Below, in pieces: positions 19,403-29,107 of a stretch of DNA of 64,000 nt. Every line of letters starts with the position of its first letter. The first letter of the stretch is position 1. The notes beneath the pieces were generated by a model that had not been told where the DNA came from, searched no databases, and was given only the letters and a program-made list of their open reading frames with translations. Made by a program: the position numbers and the translations under genes. This DNA is from Sulfurivermis fontis (lineage in GTDB: Bacteria > Pseudomonadota > Gammaproteobacteria > Thiohalomonadales > Thiohalomonadaceae), in the NCBI RefSeq assembly GCF_004001245.1, contig NZ_AP018724.1, forward strand, positions 2,534,501-2,598,500, read 5' to 3'.

Positions 19403-20494
19403 TCAGACGTTGAAGCGGAAGTGCATGACGTCGCCGTCCTGCACGATGTAGTCCTTGCCCTCCAGGCGCAGCTTGCCGGCCTCCTTGGCGCCCTGCTCAC
19501 CGTTGTACTTGATGAAGTCCTCGTAGGCGATCACCTCGGCGCGAATGAAGCCGCGCTCGAAATCGGTATGGATGACACCGGCGGCCTGCGGCGCGGTGGC
19601 GCCGATGGGCACGGTCCAGGCGCGCACCTCCTTCACGCCGGCGGTGAAGTAAGTCTGCAGGCCGAGCAGCTTGTAGCCGGCACGGATGACGCGGTTCAGG
19701 CCCGGCTCCTCCAGCCCCATCTCGGCGAGGAACACCTCTTTCTCCTCGTCATCCAGATCCACCAGCTCCGACTCGATGGCAGCACACACCGCCACCACCA
19801 CCGCCCCCTCGGCGGCGGCATAGGCACGCACCGCGTCGAGGTGCGGGTTGTTCTCGAAACCGTCCTCCGCGACATTGGCAATGTACATGGTGGGCTTCAC
19901 GGTCAGCAGGTGCAAATCGTACAGGTGCGCCAGTTCCTCCTTGGCCAGGCCCATGGCCCGCACCGGTTTGGCGCTGTCCAGATGCACCTTGACGCGCTCC
20001 AGCAGCGCCAGCTTGACCTTGGCTTCCTTGTCGCCGCTCTTGGCCACCTTGGCGACGCGCAGGATCCCCTTCTCCACCGACTCCATGTCCGCCAGAGCCA
20101 GCTCGGTGTTGATCACCTCGATATCGTCGAGCGGATGCACCTTGCCGGCAACGTGGACCACGTTGCTGTCTTCGAAGCAGCGCACGACGTGGGCGATGGC
20201 GTCAGTCTCGCGGATGTTGGCCAGAAACTTGTTGCCCAGGCCTTCGCCCTTGGAGGCGCCGGCCACCAGACCGGCGATATCGACGAATTCCATGGTGGTG
20301 GGCAACACGCGCTGCGGCTTGACGATCGCCGCCAGCTTGTCCATGCGCGGATCCGGCACCGGCACGATGCCGACATTGGGTTCGATGGTGCAGAACGGAT
20401 AGTTGGCCGCCTCGATGCCCGCCTTGGTCAGCGCATTGAACAGCGTGGACTTGCCGACATTGGGCAGACCGACGATACCGCATTTGAATCCCAT
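19403..20494 (-). CDS. ychF: ribosome-associated GTPase/ATPase YchF (Obg family)
   Basis: 363 aa, the same length as E. coli YchF. G1 GLPNVGKST near the start, a helical coiled-coil insertion, and a C-terminal TGS domain with [13 protein letters not shown] and [18 protein letters not shown]. YchF prefers ATP and binds the ribosome. Start placed at MGFKCG (20494), as in homologues; the codons upstream belong to repeat element E2. Last gene of the prs-rplY-pth-ychF series. Confidence 0.95.
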   Translation of the reverse strand: MGFKCGIVGLPNVGKSTLFNALTKAGIEAANYPFCTIEPNVGIVPVPDPRMDKLAAIVKPQRVLPTTMEFVDIAGLVAGASKGEGLGNKFLANIRETDAIAHVVRCFEDSNVVHVAGKVHPLDDIEVINTELALADMESVEKGILRVAKVAKSGDKEAKVKLALLERVKVHLDSAKPVRAMGLAKEELAHLYDLHLLTVKPTMYIANVAEDGFENNPHLDAVRAYAAAEGAVVVAVCAAIESELVDLDDEEKEVFLAEMGLEEPGLNRVIRAGYKLLGLQTYFTAGVKEVRAWTVPIGATAPQAAGVIHTDFERGFIRAEVIAYEDFIKYNGEQGAKEAGKLRLEGKDYIVQDGDVMHFRFNV

Positions 20495-20502
20495 AGAATC
20501 AG

Positions 20503-20589
20503 TTCCAAGTAATGAAGTTACAAGTGACAAGTTACAAGTGGCAAGTAAAGGCTCTTTAATCTTGCAACTTGTAACTTGGAACTTGTCAC
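20503..20589. repeat. intercistronic 7-mer hairpin element (E2)
   Basis: Between pth and ychF. Left arm has repeated CAAGT words at 7-nt steps (taCAAGTgaCAAGTtaCAAG), right arm the complementary ACTTG words; spacer ctctttaat. It begins just after the ychF start (minus strand) and contains the pth stop codon at its other edge. Confidence 0.8.
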
Positions 20590-21167
20590 TTCGTAGAGTG
20601 CAATCTATTCATGGCGCGCGCCATCTCGCCCTGCATGATCCACGGCAGGGTTGCGACCGCGGCGGCGATTGCCTCTTCAATCAGAACGCGCTCGCTCTGC
20701 GGTGGTTTGCCCAGCACGAAGCCAGTGACCTGGCTGGCGTGACCGGGGTGGCCGATGCCGATGCGCAGACGCAGAAAATTATTGCCGCCCATCAGGCTGC
20801 CGATGTCACGCAGACCATTGTGGCCGGCATGGCCGCCGCCCTGCTTGAGTCGTGCGACTCCGGGCAGCAGGTCCAGTTCGTCGTGGGCGACCAGGATGTT
20901 TTCCAGGGGGATCTTGTAGAACCGTGCCAGCGCCGCCACGGCCTGGCCGCTGCGATTCATGAAGGTCATCGGCTTGAGCAGCCAGACCTCGTGGCCGTCG
21001 AGGCGCACCTTGCATGTCTCGCCGTGAAACTTGGACTCCTGCCTGAGGTTGCCGCCGGCGCTGCGTGCGACGGCATCCACAAACCAGAAACCGGCGTTGT
21101 GCCGCGTCTGTTCGTACTCGGCCCCGGGATTGCCGAGACCGACGATGAGCTGAACAGGCGCGGACAC
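20586..21167 (-). CDS. pth: peptidyl-tRNA hydrolase
   Basis: 193 aa: [23 protein letters not shown] with catalytic His23, [13 protein letters not shown], the DELDLLPG aspartate region and [13 protein letters not shown] are all in place. Cleaves the ester bond of peptidyl-tRNA released from stalled ribosomes. Family length. Its TGA falls in repeat element E2. It follows rplY by 36 bp, as in many Gammaproteobacteria. Confidence 0.95.
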   Translation of the reverse strand: MSAPVQLIVGLGNPGAEYEQTRHNAGFWFVDAVARSAGGNLRQESKFHGETCKVRLDGHEVWLLKPMTFMNRSGQAVAALARFYKIPLENILVAHDELDLLPGVARLKQGGGHAGHNGLRDIGSLMGGNNFLRLRIGIGHPGHASQVTGFVLGKPPQSERVLIEEAIAAAVATLPWIMQGEMARAMNRLHSTK

Positions 21168-21203
21168 AGACGCCGGCTTTGGCAGTGCGTTGCGCGAAGG
21201 CGA

Positions 21204-21830
21204 TCAGGCGCCTTCACCCTCCGCCGTTGCCGCACCGCCTTCCTCGGAGACACTGCCGCGAGTGGCGTGTACGCCACCGACCGGCAGATCGTGACCGTGG
21301 GCCAGCTCGACCAGCTCGACACCGGCGGGCAGCTTCAACTCGGACATATGGATGGAGTGGTTCAGCGCACAGTTGGACAGGTCCACCTCGATGAACTCCG
21401 GCAGGTCCTTGGGCAGGCAGCTCACTTCCACTTCGTTCATGTTGTGGGTGACGATGCCGCCGCCGACCTTCACGCCCGGAGCAACATCGCCACCGACGAA
21501 GTGCAACGGTACGTGCACGCGAATCTTTTCCGTGGCGCTGACGCGCTGGAAGTCGATGTGCATGATGAGCGGCTTCACCGGATGACGCTGCAGATCCTTC
21601 AGCACGGCCTGCTCGGCCTTGCCGTCCACATTGATGGTGATGATGTGGGAGTAGAAGGCTTCGTTCTCCAGGTGGTGAAACAGGTCATTGTGATCCATGG
21701 TCAGGGGCGCAGCTTCCTTGTGACCGCCATACAGCACGGCAGGAACCTTGCCTTCGCGACGCAGGCGGCGGCTCGCACCTTTCCCCAGATCGCTGCGCAG
21801 GCTGGCTTCCAGTACAAAATCATTCTTCAT
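21204..21830 (-). CDS. rplY: 50S ribosomal protein L25/Ctc
   Basis: 208 aa, the long Ctc form: an N-terminal 5S rRNA-binding L25 domain (LGKGASRRLRREGKVPAVLYG) and a C-terminal TL5 beta domain (IHMSELKLPAGVEL), ending in an acidic Ala/Glu/Gly tail. The short E. coli L25 lacks the second domain. Lies between prs and pth in the usual order. Confidence 0.95.
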   Translation of the reverse strand: MKNDFVLEASLRSDLGKGASRRLRREGKVPAVLYGGHKEAAPLTMDHNDLFHHLENEAFYSHIITINVDGKAEQAVLKDLQRHPVKPLIMHIDFQRVSATEKIRVHVPLHFVGGDVAPGVKVGGGIVTHNMNEVEVSCLPKDLPEFIEVDLSNCALNHSIHMSELKLPAGVELVELAHGHDLPVGGVHATRGSVSEEGGAATAEGEGA

Positions 21831-21915
21831 TACGATTGCTCCAGGTTGCTATTACCACGGCCCGGCGTCACCACCGGGCCAAACTGCCTCCCCCGCGACC
21901 AAGGAAGGCTGACAA

Positions 21916-21988
21916 GGTACGAGATTCGAGATGCGAGGTACGAAAAACCCTGTTTTCGTACCTTGTTCCTCGTACCTCGTACCTGGGA
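21916..21988. repeat. intercistronic hairpin element, GGTACGAG word type (E6)
   Basis: Between prs and rplY. Left arm: GGTACGAG-ATTCGAG-ATGCGAG-GTACGAAAA type words; right arm TTTTCGTACC... CTCGTACCTCGTACC; spacer ccctg. Same build as the CAAGT elements but a different word. The remaining sequence of the prs-rplY gap (21831-21915) shows nothing further. Confidence 0.75.
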
Positions 21989-22003
21989 CCAGCGCCTATG
22001 GCG

Positions 22004-22963
22004 CTAGTCCATATACAGCGAACTGACCGACTCCTCGTTGTTGATGCGGCGCATGGTCTCCGCCAGCATCTCGGCGATGGACAGCACGCGGATGCGACTG
22101 CAGGCGCGCGCCTCGGGCCGCAATGGTATGGTGTCGGTCACCACCAGCTCGTCGAGCTGGGAGTTTTCTATATTCTGCACCGCCGGACCGGACAGCACAG
22201 CGTGGGTGGAATAGGCCGTCACCTTGGCGGCGCCGTGTTCTTTCAGCGCCTTGGCGGCCTTGCACAGGGTGCCGGCGGTATCCACCAGGTCGTCGACCAG
22301 GATACAGGTACGCCCTTCCACCTCACCGATGATATGCATCACCTGCGACTCATTGGCACGCGGACGGCGCTTGTCGATAATCGCCAGGTCCGCATCGTCC
22401 AGCCGCTTGGCCAGGGCGCGGGCGCGCACCACGCCACCCACGTCGGGTGACACCACCACCACGTCTTCCTTGTGGTTGTTCTTTCTGCGCCACACGTCGC
22501 CGAGCAGGATCGGCGAGGCATACACATTGTCCACCGGGATATCGAAGAAGCCCTGGATTTGGTCGGCGTGCAGATCCACGGTCAGCATGCGATCCACTCC
22601 GACACCGGTCAGCATGTTGGCCACCACCTTGGCGGTGATGGGCACACGCGCCGAGCGCGGACGGCGATCCTGGCGTGCATAGCCGAAATACGGCACCACT
22701 GCCGTGATGCGGCCGGCCGAGGCACGGCGCAACGCATCCACTATCACCATCAACTCCATCAGATGGTCATTGGTCGGCGCGCAGGTGGGCTGAACCACGA
22801 ACACATTCTTGCCGCGCACATTCTCCAGGATTTCCACCATGATCTCGCCATCGCTGAACTGGCCGACCACAGCCTTGCCCAGCCGCAGACCGAGATAGGC
22901 TGCGATGTCTTGTGCCAACTGCGGGTTGGCGTTACCCGCGAAGACCATCATTTCGGAAACCAT
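22004..22963 (-). CDS. prs: ribose-phosphate pyrophosphokinase
   Basis: 319 aa: [10 protein letters not shown], the catalytic-loop region [31 protein letters not shown], and the PRPP-binding motif [14 protein letters not shown]. Makes PRPP from ribose 5-phosphate and ATP for nucleotide, His, Trp and NAD synthesis. AGAGGA lies just before the ATG. Sits downstream of tRNA-Gln and ispE, the usual gammaproteobacterial arrangement. Confidence 0.96.
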   Translation of the reverse strand: MVSEMMVFAGNANPQLAQDIAAYLGLRLGKAVVGQFSDGEIMVEILENVRGKNVFVVQPTCAPTNDHLMELMVIVDALRRASAGRITAVVPYFGYARQDRRPRSARVPITAKVVANMLTGVGVDRMLTVDLHADQIQGFFDIPVDNVYASPILLGDVWRRKNNHKEDVVVVSPDVGGVVRARALAKRLDDADLAIIDKRRPRANESQVMHIIGEVEGRTCILVDDLVDTAGTLCKAAKALKEHGAAKVTAYSTHAVLSGPAVQNIENSQLDELVVTDTIPLRPEARACSRIRVLSIAEMLAETMRRINNEESVSSLYMD

Positions 22964-22998
22964 GGTTCCTCTGCTCTTGAGTGCACGGCGAAGTCAGC

Positions 22999-23165
22999 TG
23001 GCTGGGGCGCTAGGATTACTCGGGGCTTCCGCCCCTCGCCCTGCGGGCCAGCGTCGCTGCGCTCCGCTGTTCCGGTTCGCCGCCGCGAACCGGTCGAACC
23101 TTACGGTTCAAATCCTGGCCGCCCAGCAACATGTTCCAGACCGCCTGCGGCGGCCTGAGTTTAGA
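22999..23165. repeat. tRNA-linked (rtT-like) repeat downstream of tRNA-Gln
   Basis: The last 19 nt of tRNA-Gln including CCA (23166-23184) recur exactly at 22999-23017, so the unit has a 167-bp period. The intervening 148 bp is GC-rich and palindromic (GGGGCTTCCGCCCC; GTTCGCCGCCGCGAAC; CGCCTGCGGCG). The second copy cannot be a tRNA because only the 3' end is present. Confidence 0.8.
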
Positions 23166-23240
23166 TGGCTGGGGCGCTAGGATTCGAACCTAGGTATGAC
23201 GGGATCAAAACCCGTTGCCTTACCGCTTGGCGACGCCCCA
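23166..23240 (-). tRNA. tRNA-Gln (anticodon UUG)
   Basis: A 75-nt cloverleaf on the minus strand with acceptor TGGGGCG pairing to CGCCCCA, discriminator G and encoded CCA; anticodon loop TTTTGAT; T-loop TTCGAAT. U1-A72 is typical of glutamine tRNA. Located between ispE and prs. Confidence 0.95.
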
Positions 23241-23248
23241 AAAAACAA

Positions 23249-23309
23249 AAATGTTGAATTTTGAATTCTGGCCGTCCGAAGGCGGACAAAACTCATAATT
23301 CAACATTCT
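23249..23309. repeat. intercistronic hairpin element, AT-rich word type (E10)
   Basis: Between ispE and tRNA-Gln. Left arm aatgTTGAATTTTGAATT, right arm AATTCAACATT, with a second GTCCG/CGGAC stem in the loop. An AT-rich version of the same build; might instead serve as ispE terminator or tRNA leader. Confidence 0.55.
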
Positions 23310-23334
23310 TCCCAACGCCCGTCCGAACCCGCGG

Positions 23335-24201
23335 TCAGCACACGCCCTGCGCCAGACGCTCCAGCAATGGCGAGCGGTTGCGCCCCCGGGCTACAAAGCC
23401 ACGCCACCCCGCGGGTAACCGCGCAGCCACCGCACGCGCCGCATTTTCATCGGCAAAGGCGGCGAACACGCAGCAGCCGGTGCCGGTCATGCGGGCCGGG
23501 GCAAAGCGGCCCAGCCAGTCCAATGCCTCGGCAACGGCGGGGAAACGTGCCCGCACCACCGGTTCGCAGACGTTGCCACCCCTACCCGCAAGAAAGTCGC
23601 GTATTGTGATGGGCGGGCAATCCCGTGTCAATTCCGGGGCCCCGAACACCGCAGCGGTGGCCACCGCCACCGGGGGCACCAGCACCAGATACCAGGGCTC
23701 CGGCAAGTCCACCGGTTCCAGCCGCTCCCCCACCCCCTCGGCCCAGGCGGCCCGGCCGCGCACGAACACCGGCACGTCAGCCCCCAGGCGCAGGCCCAGG
23801 GCGGCCAGCCGGTCTTCCTCCAGACCGAGGCGCCACAGGGCATTGAGGGCCACCAGGGTGGTGGCGGCATCGGAACTGCCGCCGCCCAGGCCGCCGCCCA
23901 TGGGCAGGACCTTCTCCACTGTGATGTCGGCGCCGAGCCCACAGCCGGTCTCCGCCTGCAACAGGCGCGCGGCACGCACCACCAAATCGGACTCCGCCGC
24001 GACCCCCGGCAGATCGCTGACACGCCGCACCGCACCGTCGTCCCGCACGGTGAAATGCAGGACATCCCCGTAGTCGAGGAACTGGAACACGGTCTGCAAC
24101 AGGTGGAAGCCGTCGGCCCGGCGGCCCGTGACGTGCAGGAACAGGTTGAGCTTGGCCGGGGCCGGCCAGGGGGCATGCGTATGGGATGAGACGGGATTCA
24201 C
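23335..24201 (-). CDS. ispE: 4-diphosphocytidyl-2-C-methyl-D-erythritol kinase
   Basis: 288 aa GHMP kinase of the non-mevalonate isoprenoid pathway. [19 protein letters not shown] at the start, ATP-binding [14 protein letters not shown], and the C-terminal [12 protein letters not shown] motif. E. coli IspE is 283 aa. Follows lolB by ~30 bp in the same operon. Confidence 0.95.
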   Translation of the reverse strand: MNPVSSHTHAPWPAPAKLNLFLHVTGRRADGFHLLQTVFQFLDYGDVLHFTVRDDGAVRRVSDLPGVAAESDLVVRAARLLQAETGCGLGADITVEKVLPMGGGLGGGSSDAATTLVALNALWRLGLEEDRLAALGLRLGADVPVFVRGRAAWAEGVGERLEPVDLPEPWYLVLVPPVAVATAAVFGAPELTRDCPPITIRDFLAGRGGNVCEPVVRARFPAVAEALDWLGRFAPARMTGTGCCVFAAFADENAARAVAARLPAGWRGFVARGRNRSPLLERLAQGVC

Positions 24202-24232
24202 GACGTGATTTCAGCGCGTAGGCACGCAACCG

Positions 24233-24817
24233 TCAGAGCCGTTCCCAACGATCCACTACCAGGCGGATCTGGGCGCGGTGGTTGCTGATGAACAGGCGCC
24301 CGGGCAAGGTCAGTTCGCCATGCCGGGCGTAGTCGCGGAACTCGATGCTCCAGCCGGACTGGCGCAACCGCGCCAGCAGCCCCTGCGGATTGAGCTCCTG
24401 TTCGGCGGCCCCCGGCGCCGGCAGGCCCAGCGCCCAATAGCGCAGGGCGGCCACCGGGACGCGCCAACCCATCTCGCGGTACAACAGGGACTCGGCATCC
24501 TCATCCACCAGGGTGCTCTCGCCGTCGCTCAGCGAGACGAAGTGGCCATCGCCCTGCAGATGCACGCTGCCCTGGCCCAGCGGGCCGGTGAGATGTATGG
24601 CGTAGTCCTGCCCCTCCTGACGCCAGTCGATGCCGGCCTGCCAGCCTTCATCTTCGGTACGGATGGCGATACGGCCGCCCAGCACCCAGGCGGTGACACC
24701 GGCGAGCTGGTGCTGGTGCGCGCTCCAGGCCTGCACCGGATCGGCGACCGGCGGCAGTACCGGCGCGGAGCTACAGCCCGCCAGCAGCAGGAGCCCGAGG
24801 AGAAGCAGGGTACGCAT
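24233..24817 (-). CDS. lolB: outer-membrane lipoprotein receptor LolB
   Basis: 194 aa with lipobox LLAGC (Cys15 from the ATG at 24817). Mature part shows the LolB beta-barrel pattern: WVLGGRIAIRTEDEGWQAGIDWRQ, LTGPLGQGSVHLQG, GWRVPVAALRYWALG. Accepts lipoproteins from LolA and inserts them in the outer membrane. The ATG overlaps the stop of the TPR gene (TGATG); a GTG one codon earlier is possible. Confidence 0.92.
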   Translation of the reverse strand: MRTLLLLGLLLLAGCSSAPVLPPVADPVQAWSAHQHQLAGVTAWVLGGRIAIRTEDEGWQAGIDWRQEGQDYAIHLTGPLGQGSVHLQGDGHFVSLSDGESTLVDEDAESLLYREMGWRVPVAALRYWALGLPAPGAAEQELNPQGLLARLRQSGWSIEFRDYARHGELTLPGRLFISNHRAQIRLVVDRWERL

Positions 24818-26556
24818 CACGGCCGGGTGTAGCGTTCCATTACCCGCTTGAGCAGGGCGTGGTCAGGGGCACGCCGCAGGGCGTCCTGCCAGACCTGGCG
24901 CGCCTCATCGCGGCGGCCCAGCACCCACAGCACCTCGCCGAGATGGGCGGCGATCTCGCCATCAAAGTGCTTGTCCAGGGCACGGCGCAGGTGGTGTTCG
25001 GCCTCCTCCAGCCGGCCCAGGCGGTAGAGCACCCAGCCCATGCTGTCCATGATGGCCGGGTCGTCCGGACGCTGCTCGTAGGCGCGGCGCACCAGGTCGT
25101 AGGCCTCCTGGTAGCGATCGGTGCGGTCGGCCAGGGTGTAGCCCAGGGCATTGAGGGCCTGCACATTGTCCGGTTCCTGCTTGAGGATCGCATTGAGGTC
25201 GCGTTCCAGCAGATCGAGACGTCCCATGCCCTCGGCATTCATGGCGCGGGCATAGAGCAGTTCGATATTGTCGGGAAACTCCGCCAGCGCCTCGTCGTAA
25301 ACCTGCTGCGCCGCCTCCGCCTGCCCTGCATCGCGCAGCAGTTCACCCTCCACCAGGCGCAGGCGCAACTCCTGCTGCGAAGTCTGCGGCACGATGCCGC
25401 GCAGGTAGGCACGCGCCGCCTCCAGCCCCTGCTGGCGATGGATGAGCACGGCCGAGCGCACCATGGCATCGAGATAGTTGTTGCCGTCCGTCACCTGCTG
25501 ATACCAGCGCAGGGCCTCGTCCGGGCGCTCGCGGTTTTCGGCAATCTGGCCCAGGGCATAAGCGGCCTCGTCGACGCGCTGGCCCAGCTTGAGCAGGCGC
25601 TTGAAGTGCTTTTCCGCCTGCGCCAGGTCCCCGGCCTGCATCGCCAGCAGACCTTCGGCATAGGCCACGTCGGCATTGTCCGGCAGCTCTTTGCCGAGCA
25701 GGCGGAACTGTTCACGGGCCTCCGGCAGGCGCTCCATGTCTACCAGCATGCGCGCATACCCGAGGCGCAGGGCGCTGTCCTTGGGCAAGGTCTCCAGGGC
25801 GCGGCGGTAGGCCGCCAGGGCCTCCTCGTCGCGCCCCATCTTGCGCAGCACATTGGCCTTCAGCACCAGGGCGCGCGGCAGCTTCGGCTGCATGGCCAGC
25901 AGGCGGTCCACCTGCTGCATGGCTCGGGGGAACTCCTCCACCAGATAGGCCAGATTGGCGTAGGCAAACACGGCATTGACATCATCGCTGCGCGGGGCCA
26001 CCAGGGCCTCCATCACCTGCAGGGCACGGCGCTTGTCCTGCTCGCGGGCGAGGATGTTGGTCACCAGCATGAAGCCGTGGGCGGTGCCGTCAGGAGAGAG
26101 AGTGAGCAGTTTTTCCAGATGGATCATGGCCTCGTCGGCCTGGCCCCGGCGGATCAGCAGGGCGGCCAGCGACTGCTGCGCCTCCACCGCCTCCGGCGAC
26201 AGTTCCACCCACAGGCGGGCGGCCTTGAGCGCAGTGGTGTAATCCTGGGCATAGACGGCAATCTGGGTGGCGCGCCGGGCCAGGCGGGGGTCACGGGTAT
26301 AGGCCGCGGCTTGCTGGTAGGCATGGGCCGACATCTCCAGCTCACCGCGCTGGGCGGCCACTTCACCCACCAACAGCTGGTACAGCAGACCGGAACTGAG
26401 CTCCACCGGCGGTGCCTTTTCCGACTCGGCCCCCGGGAACGGCACCTCTTCCTGTACCACTTCATCCGCGGGCAACGCAGCCTCGTCACGCGGCGCCACG
26501 GCAGTACAGCCCGCCAACACCCAGACTCCCGCCATCAGCATCAAGATACGCTTCAT
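24817..26556 (-). CDS. TPR-repeat lipoprotein (PA4667-like)
   Basis: 579 aa with a lipobox (VLAGC, Cys17) followed by about twelve TPR-type helical repeats through to the end (for example LARRATQIAVYAQDY, ALGYTLADRTDRYQEAYDLV, AEHHLRRALDKHFDG). Long TPR lipoproteins next to lolB and divergent from hemA are conserved in pseudomonads and relatives; role unknown, probably a protein-interaction scaffold at the outer membrane. Translationally coupled to lolB. Confidence 0.85.
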   Translation of the reverse strand: MKRILMLMAGVWVLAGCTAVAPRDEAALPADEVVQEEVPFPGAESEKAPPVELSSGLLYQLLVGEVAAQRGELEMSAHAYQQAAAYTRDPRLARRATQIAVYAQDYTTALKAARLWVELSPEAVEAQQSLAALLIRRGQADEAMIHLEKLLTLSPDGTAHGFMLVTNILAREQDKRRALQVMEALVAPRSDDVNAVFAYANLAYLVEEFPRAMQQVDRLLAMQPKLPRALVLKANVLRKMGRDEEALAAYRRALETLPKDSALRLGYARMLVDMERLPEAREQFRLLGKELPDNADVAYAEGLLAMQAGDLAQAEKHFKRLLKLGQRVDEAAYALGQIAENRERPDEALRWYQQVTDGNNYLDAMVRSAVLIHRQQGLEAARAYLRGIVPQTSQQELRLRLVEGELLRDAGQAEAAQQVYDEALAEFPDNIELLYARAMNAEGMGRLDLLERDLNAILKQEPDNVQALNALGYTLADRTDRYQEAYDLVRRAYEQRPDDPAIMDSMGWVLYRLGRLEEAEHHLRRALDKHFDGEIAAHLGEVLWVLGRRDEARQVWQDALRRAPDHALLKRVMERYTRP

Positions 26557-26607
26557 CTACCCACACTCCAGACCAGATGTCCGCCAACTATACCCGACTT
26601 GCCGTCG

Positions 26608-26636
26608 CTTTTGCCCGGCGCGCCGAACCCTATACT
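26608..26636 (+). promoter_or_regulatory. possible hemA promoter
   Basis: TATACT at 26631-26636 is a good -10, but the -35 with 17-bp spacing (CTTTTG at 26608) is poor. The 140-bp divergent region between the TPR gene and hemA must hold promoters for both; a TATAGT on the other strand (26592-26587) is a candidate for the TPR-lolB-ispE operon. Confidence 0.35.
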
Positions 26637-26696
26637 TGATATTCCCATGGCCTGTCCCGCAGAATTGCAAACCCGCCCATGCCCTGCAAACGACAC

Positions 26697-27953
26697 ATGA
26701 CACTGCTCGCCCTCGGCCTGAATCACCGCACTGCGCCCGTGGAGATTCGGGAGCGGGTGGCGTTCGCTCCCGAGAAGGTACCGCAGGCCCTGCAGGAACT
26801 GACCGGCAGCGGCCCGGTACGCGAGGCGGTGATCCTCTCCACCTGCAACCGCACCGAGGTGTATTGCGGCATCGAGGGCGAGGAAAAGGGACCGGTGCTG
26901 GAGTGGTTCCGCGACTTCCACCGTCTCAGCGCGCAGGAAGTGGACCCCTATCTCTACACCCACCCGGACAGCCAGGCGGTGCGCCACATCCTGCGCGTCG
27001 CCAGCGGCCTCGATTCCCTGGTGCTGGGCGAACCGCAGATCCTCGGCCAGATCAAGCAGGCCTACGGCACCGCGCTGCAGGCCGGCTGCATTGGCCAACT
27101 GCTCAACAAGCTGTTCCAGCACACCTTCTCGGTGGCCAAGCAGGTGCGCACCGACACGGCCATCGGCGCCAGTCCCGTGTCCGTCGCCTTCGCCGCGGTC
27201 AGCCTGGCCAGGCAGATCTTCTCCGACCTGAACAAACACACCGCCCTGCTCGTCGGCGCCGGCGAGACCATCGAACTGGTGGCGCGCCACCTGCACGAAC
27301 AGGGCATCGGCCGCATCATCATCGCCAACCGCACGGTGGAGCGCGCCCACAACCTGGCGCAGGAATTCGGCGGCTACGCCATCGCCCTGCCGGAGATCCC
27401 GGCCCACCTGGCCGAGGCCGACATCGTCATCTCCTCCACCGCCAGCCCCCTGCCGATCCTCGGCAAGGGCATGGTGGAGAGCGCGCTCAAGGCGCGCAAG
27501 CGCCGCCCCATGCTGCTGGTGGACATCGCCGTGCCGCGCGACATCGAACCGGAAGTGGCCGGCCTCGACGACATCTATCTCTATACCGTCGATGACCTCT
27601 CCGAGATCATCCAGGAAAACCTGCAGTCACGGCAGCAGGCCGCCCTGCAGGCGGAAGAGATCATCGACACCCAGGTCAGCCACTTCATGGGCTGGCTGCA
27701 ATCGCTGGAGGCGGTGGACACCATCCGCGCCTTCCGCTGCACCGCCGAGGAGATCCGCGACCAGGTGCTGGAACACTGCATGCGCCAGCTCGCCGCCGGC
27801 AAGGACCCCGACCATGTGATGCGCGAAATGGCGCGTCTGCTCACCAACAAGCTGATCCACGAACCCACCGCCCAGCTCAACCGTGCCGGCTTCGAAGGCC
27901 GCAAAGAGCTGCTGGACGCCGCCCGCGTCCTGTTCAATCTGAAGCAAAACTAG
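26697..27953 (+). CDS. hemA: glutamyl-tRNA reductase
   Basis: 418 aa, equal to the E. coli enzyme. Catalytic Cys50 in [29 protein letters not shown]-binding [16 protein letters not shown], and C-terminal dimerisation helices. Reduces glutamyl-tRNA to glutamate-1-semialdehyde, the first step of haem synthesis. I start at [14 protein letters not shown] (26697); an earlier ATG at 26679 lacks conservation. prfA starts 5 nt after its stop. Confidence 0.96.
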   Translation: MTLLALGLNHRTAPVEIRERVAFAPEKVPQALQELTGSGPVREAVILSTCNRTEVYCGIEGEEKGPVLEWFRDFHRLSAQEVDPYLYTHPDSQAVRHILRVASGLDSLVLGEPQILGQIKQAYGTALQAGCIGQLLNKLFQHTFSVAKQVRTDTAIGASPVSVAFAAVSLARQIFSDLNKHTALLVGAGETIELVARHLHEQGIGRIIIANRTVERAHNLAQEFGGYAIALPEIPAHLAEADIVISSTASPLPILGKGMVESALKARKRRPMLLVDIAVPRDIEPEVAGLDDIYLYTVDDLSEIIQENLQSRQQAALQAEEIIDTQVSHFMGWLQSLEAVDTIRAFRCTAEEIRDQVLEHCMRQLAAGKDPDHVMREMARLLTNKLIHEPTAQLNRAGFEGRKELLDAARVLFNLKQN

Positions 27954-27957
27954 CCCC

Positions 27958-29043
27958 GTGAAACCGTCCATCCTCAGCAAGCTGGAGAATCTCTCCGAGC
28001 GGCTGCAGGAGCTCAATGCCCTGCTCGCCGATCCGGATACCATCACCAATCAGGACCGCTTCCGCGCCCTGTCGCAGGAGTACGCCCAGCTCACCCCGGT
28101 GGTGGATTGCTACAACAGCTATCGCGCCGCCCTGGCCGACATCGAAGCCGCCGACGAGATGATGCGCGGCAGCGACCCGGAGCTGCGCGAACTGGGCCAG
28201 CTGGAGCTGGAGGCGGCGCGCGAGAAACGCGATGCCCTGGAGCTGGAGCTGAACAAACTGCTGCTGCCCAAGGATCCCAACGACGCCAAGAACATCTTCC
28301 TCGAAATCCGCGCCGGCACCGGCGGTGACGAGGCGGCGCTCTTCGCCGGCGACCTGTTCCGCATGTACAGCCGCTACGCCGAGCTGCGCCGCTGGCAGGT
28401 GGAGGTGGTCTCGGAAAGCCTCGGCGAACACGGCGGCTACAAGGAGATCATCGCCCGCGTCATCGGCCAGGGCGCCTACTCGCGCCTCAAGTTCGAGTCC
28501 GGCGGCCACCGCGTGCAGCGCGTGCCGGAAACCGAGTCGCAGGGCCGCATCCACACCTCCGCCTGCACCGTGGCGGTGATGCCGGAGGTGGACGAAGTGG
28601 AGGCGCAGGAGATCAATCCCGCCGACCTCAAGGTGGACACCTATCGCGCCTCCGGCGCCGGCGGCCAGCACGTCAACCGCACCGAATCGGCCATCCGCAT
28701 CACCCACCTGCCGACCGGCATCGTGGTGGAATGCCAGGACGAGCGCTCGCAGCACAAGAACCGCGCCCGCGCCATGTCGGTGCTGGCCTCCAAGCTGCTC
28801 GCCGCCGAACAGGAAAAACAACAAAGCGAACAATCCGCCACGCGCAAGCTGTTGGTGGGCAGCGGCGACCGCTCCGAACGCATCCGCACCTACAACTTCC
28901 CCCAGGGCCGCGTCACCGACCACCGCATCAACCTCACCTTGTACAAGCTGGAGGACGTGATGGCCGGCAATCTCGATCAGCTGATCGAGCCGCTGATCAG
29001 CGAATACCAGGCCGACCAGCTCGCTGCCATGAGCGCGGAATGA
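27958..29043 (+). CDS. prfA: peptide chain release factor 1
   Basis: 361 aa. GGQ at 235-237 for peptidyl-tRNA hydrolysis and the RF1-type PxT element (VPETESQGR) for UAG/UAA reading. Starts with GTG 4 nt after hemA. Followed by prmC, whose product methylates the GGQ glutamine, the classic hemA-prfA-prmC operon. Confidence 0.96.
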   Translation: MKPSILSKLENLSERLQELNALLADPDTITNQDRFRALSQEYAQLTPVVDCYNSYRAALADIEAADEMMRGSDPELRELGQLELEAAREKRDALELELNKLLLPKDPNDAKNIFLEIRAGTGGDEAALFAGDLFRMYSRYAELRRWQVEVVSESLGEHGGYKEIIARVIGQGAYSRLKFESGGHRVQRVPETESQGRIHTSACTVAVMPEVDEVEAQEINPADLKVDTYRASGAGGQHVNRTESAIRITHLPTGIVVECQDERSQHKNRARAMSVLASKLLAAEQEKQQSEQSATRKLLVGSGDRSERIRTYNFPQGRVTDHRINLTLYKLEDVMAGNLDQLIEPLISEYQADQLAAMSAE

Positions 29044-29107
29044 AAACCATATTCCAGCATCGGCCCCGACCTGTCGCCGAGGCGGGTGTCAGGTTGGCCG
29101 TGTAGTC

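Noticed and set aside
22999-23017. Possible second tRNA-Gln
   Set aside because: Only the 3' 19 nt match; no anticodon or D-arm can be formed upstream.
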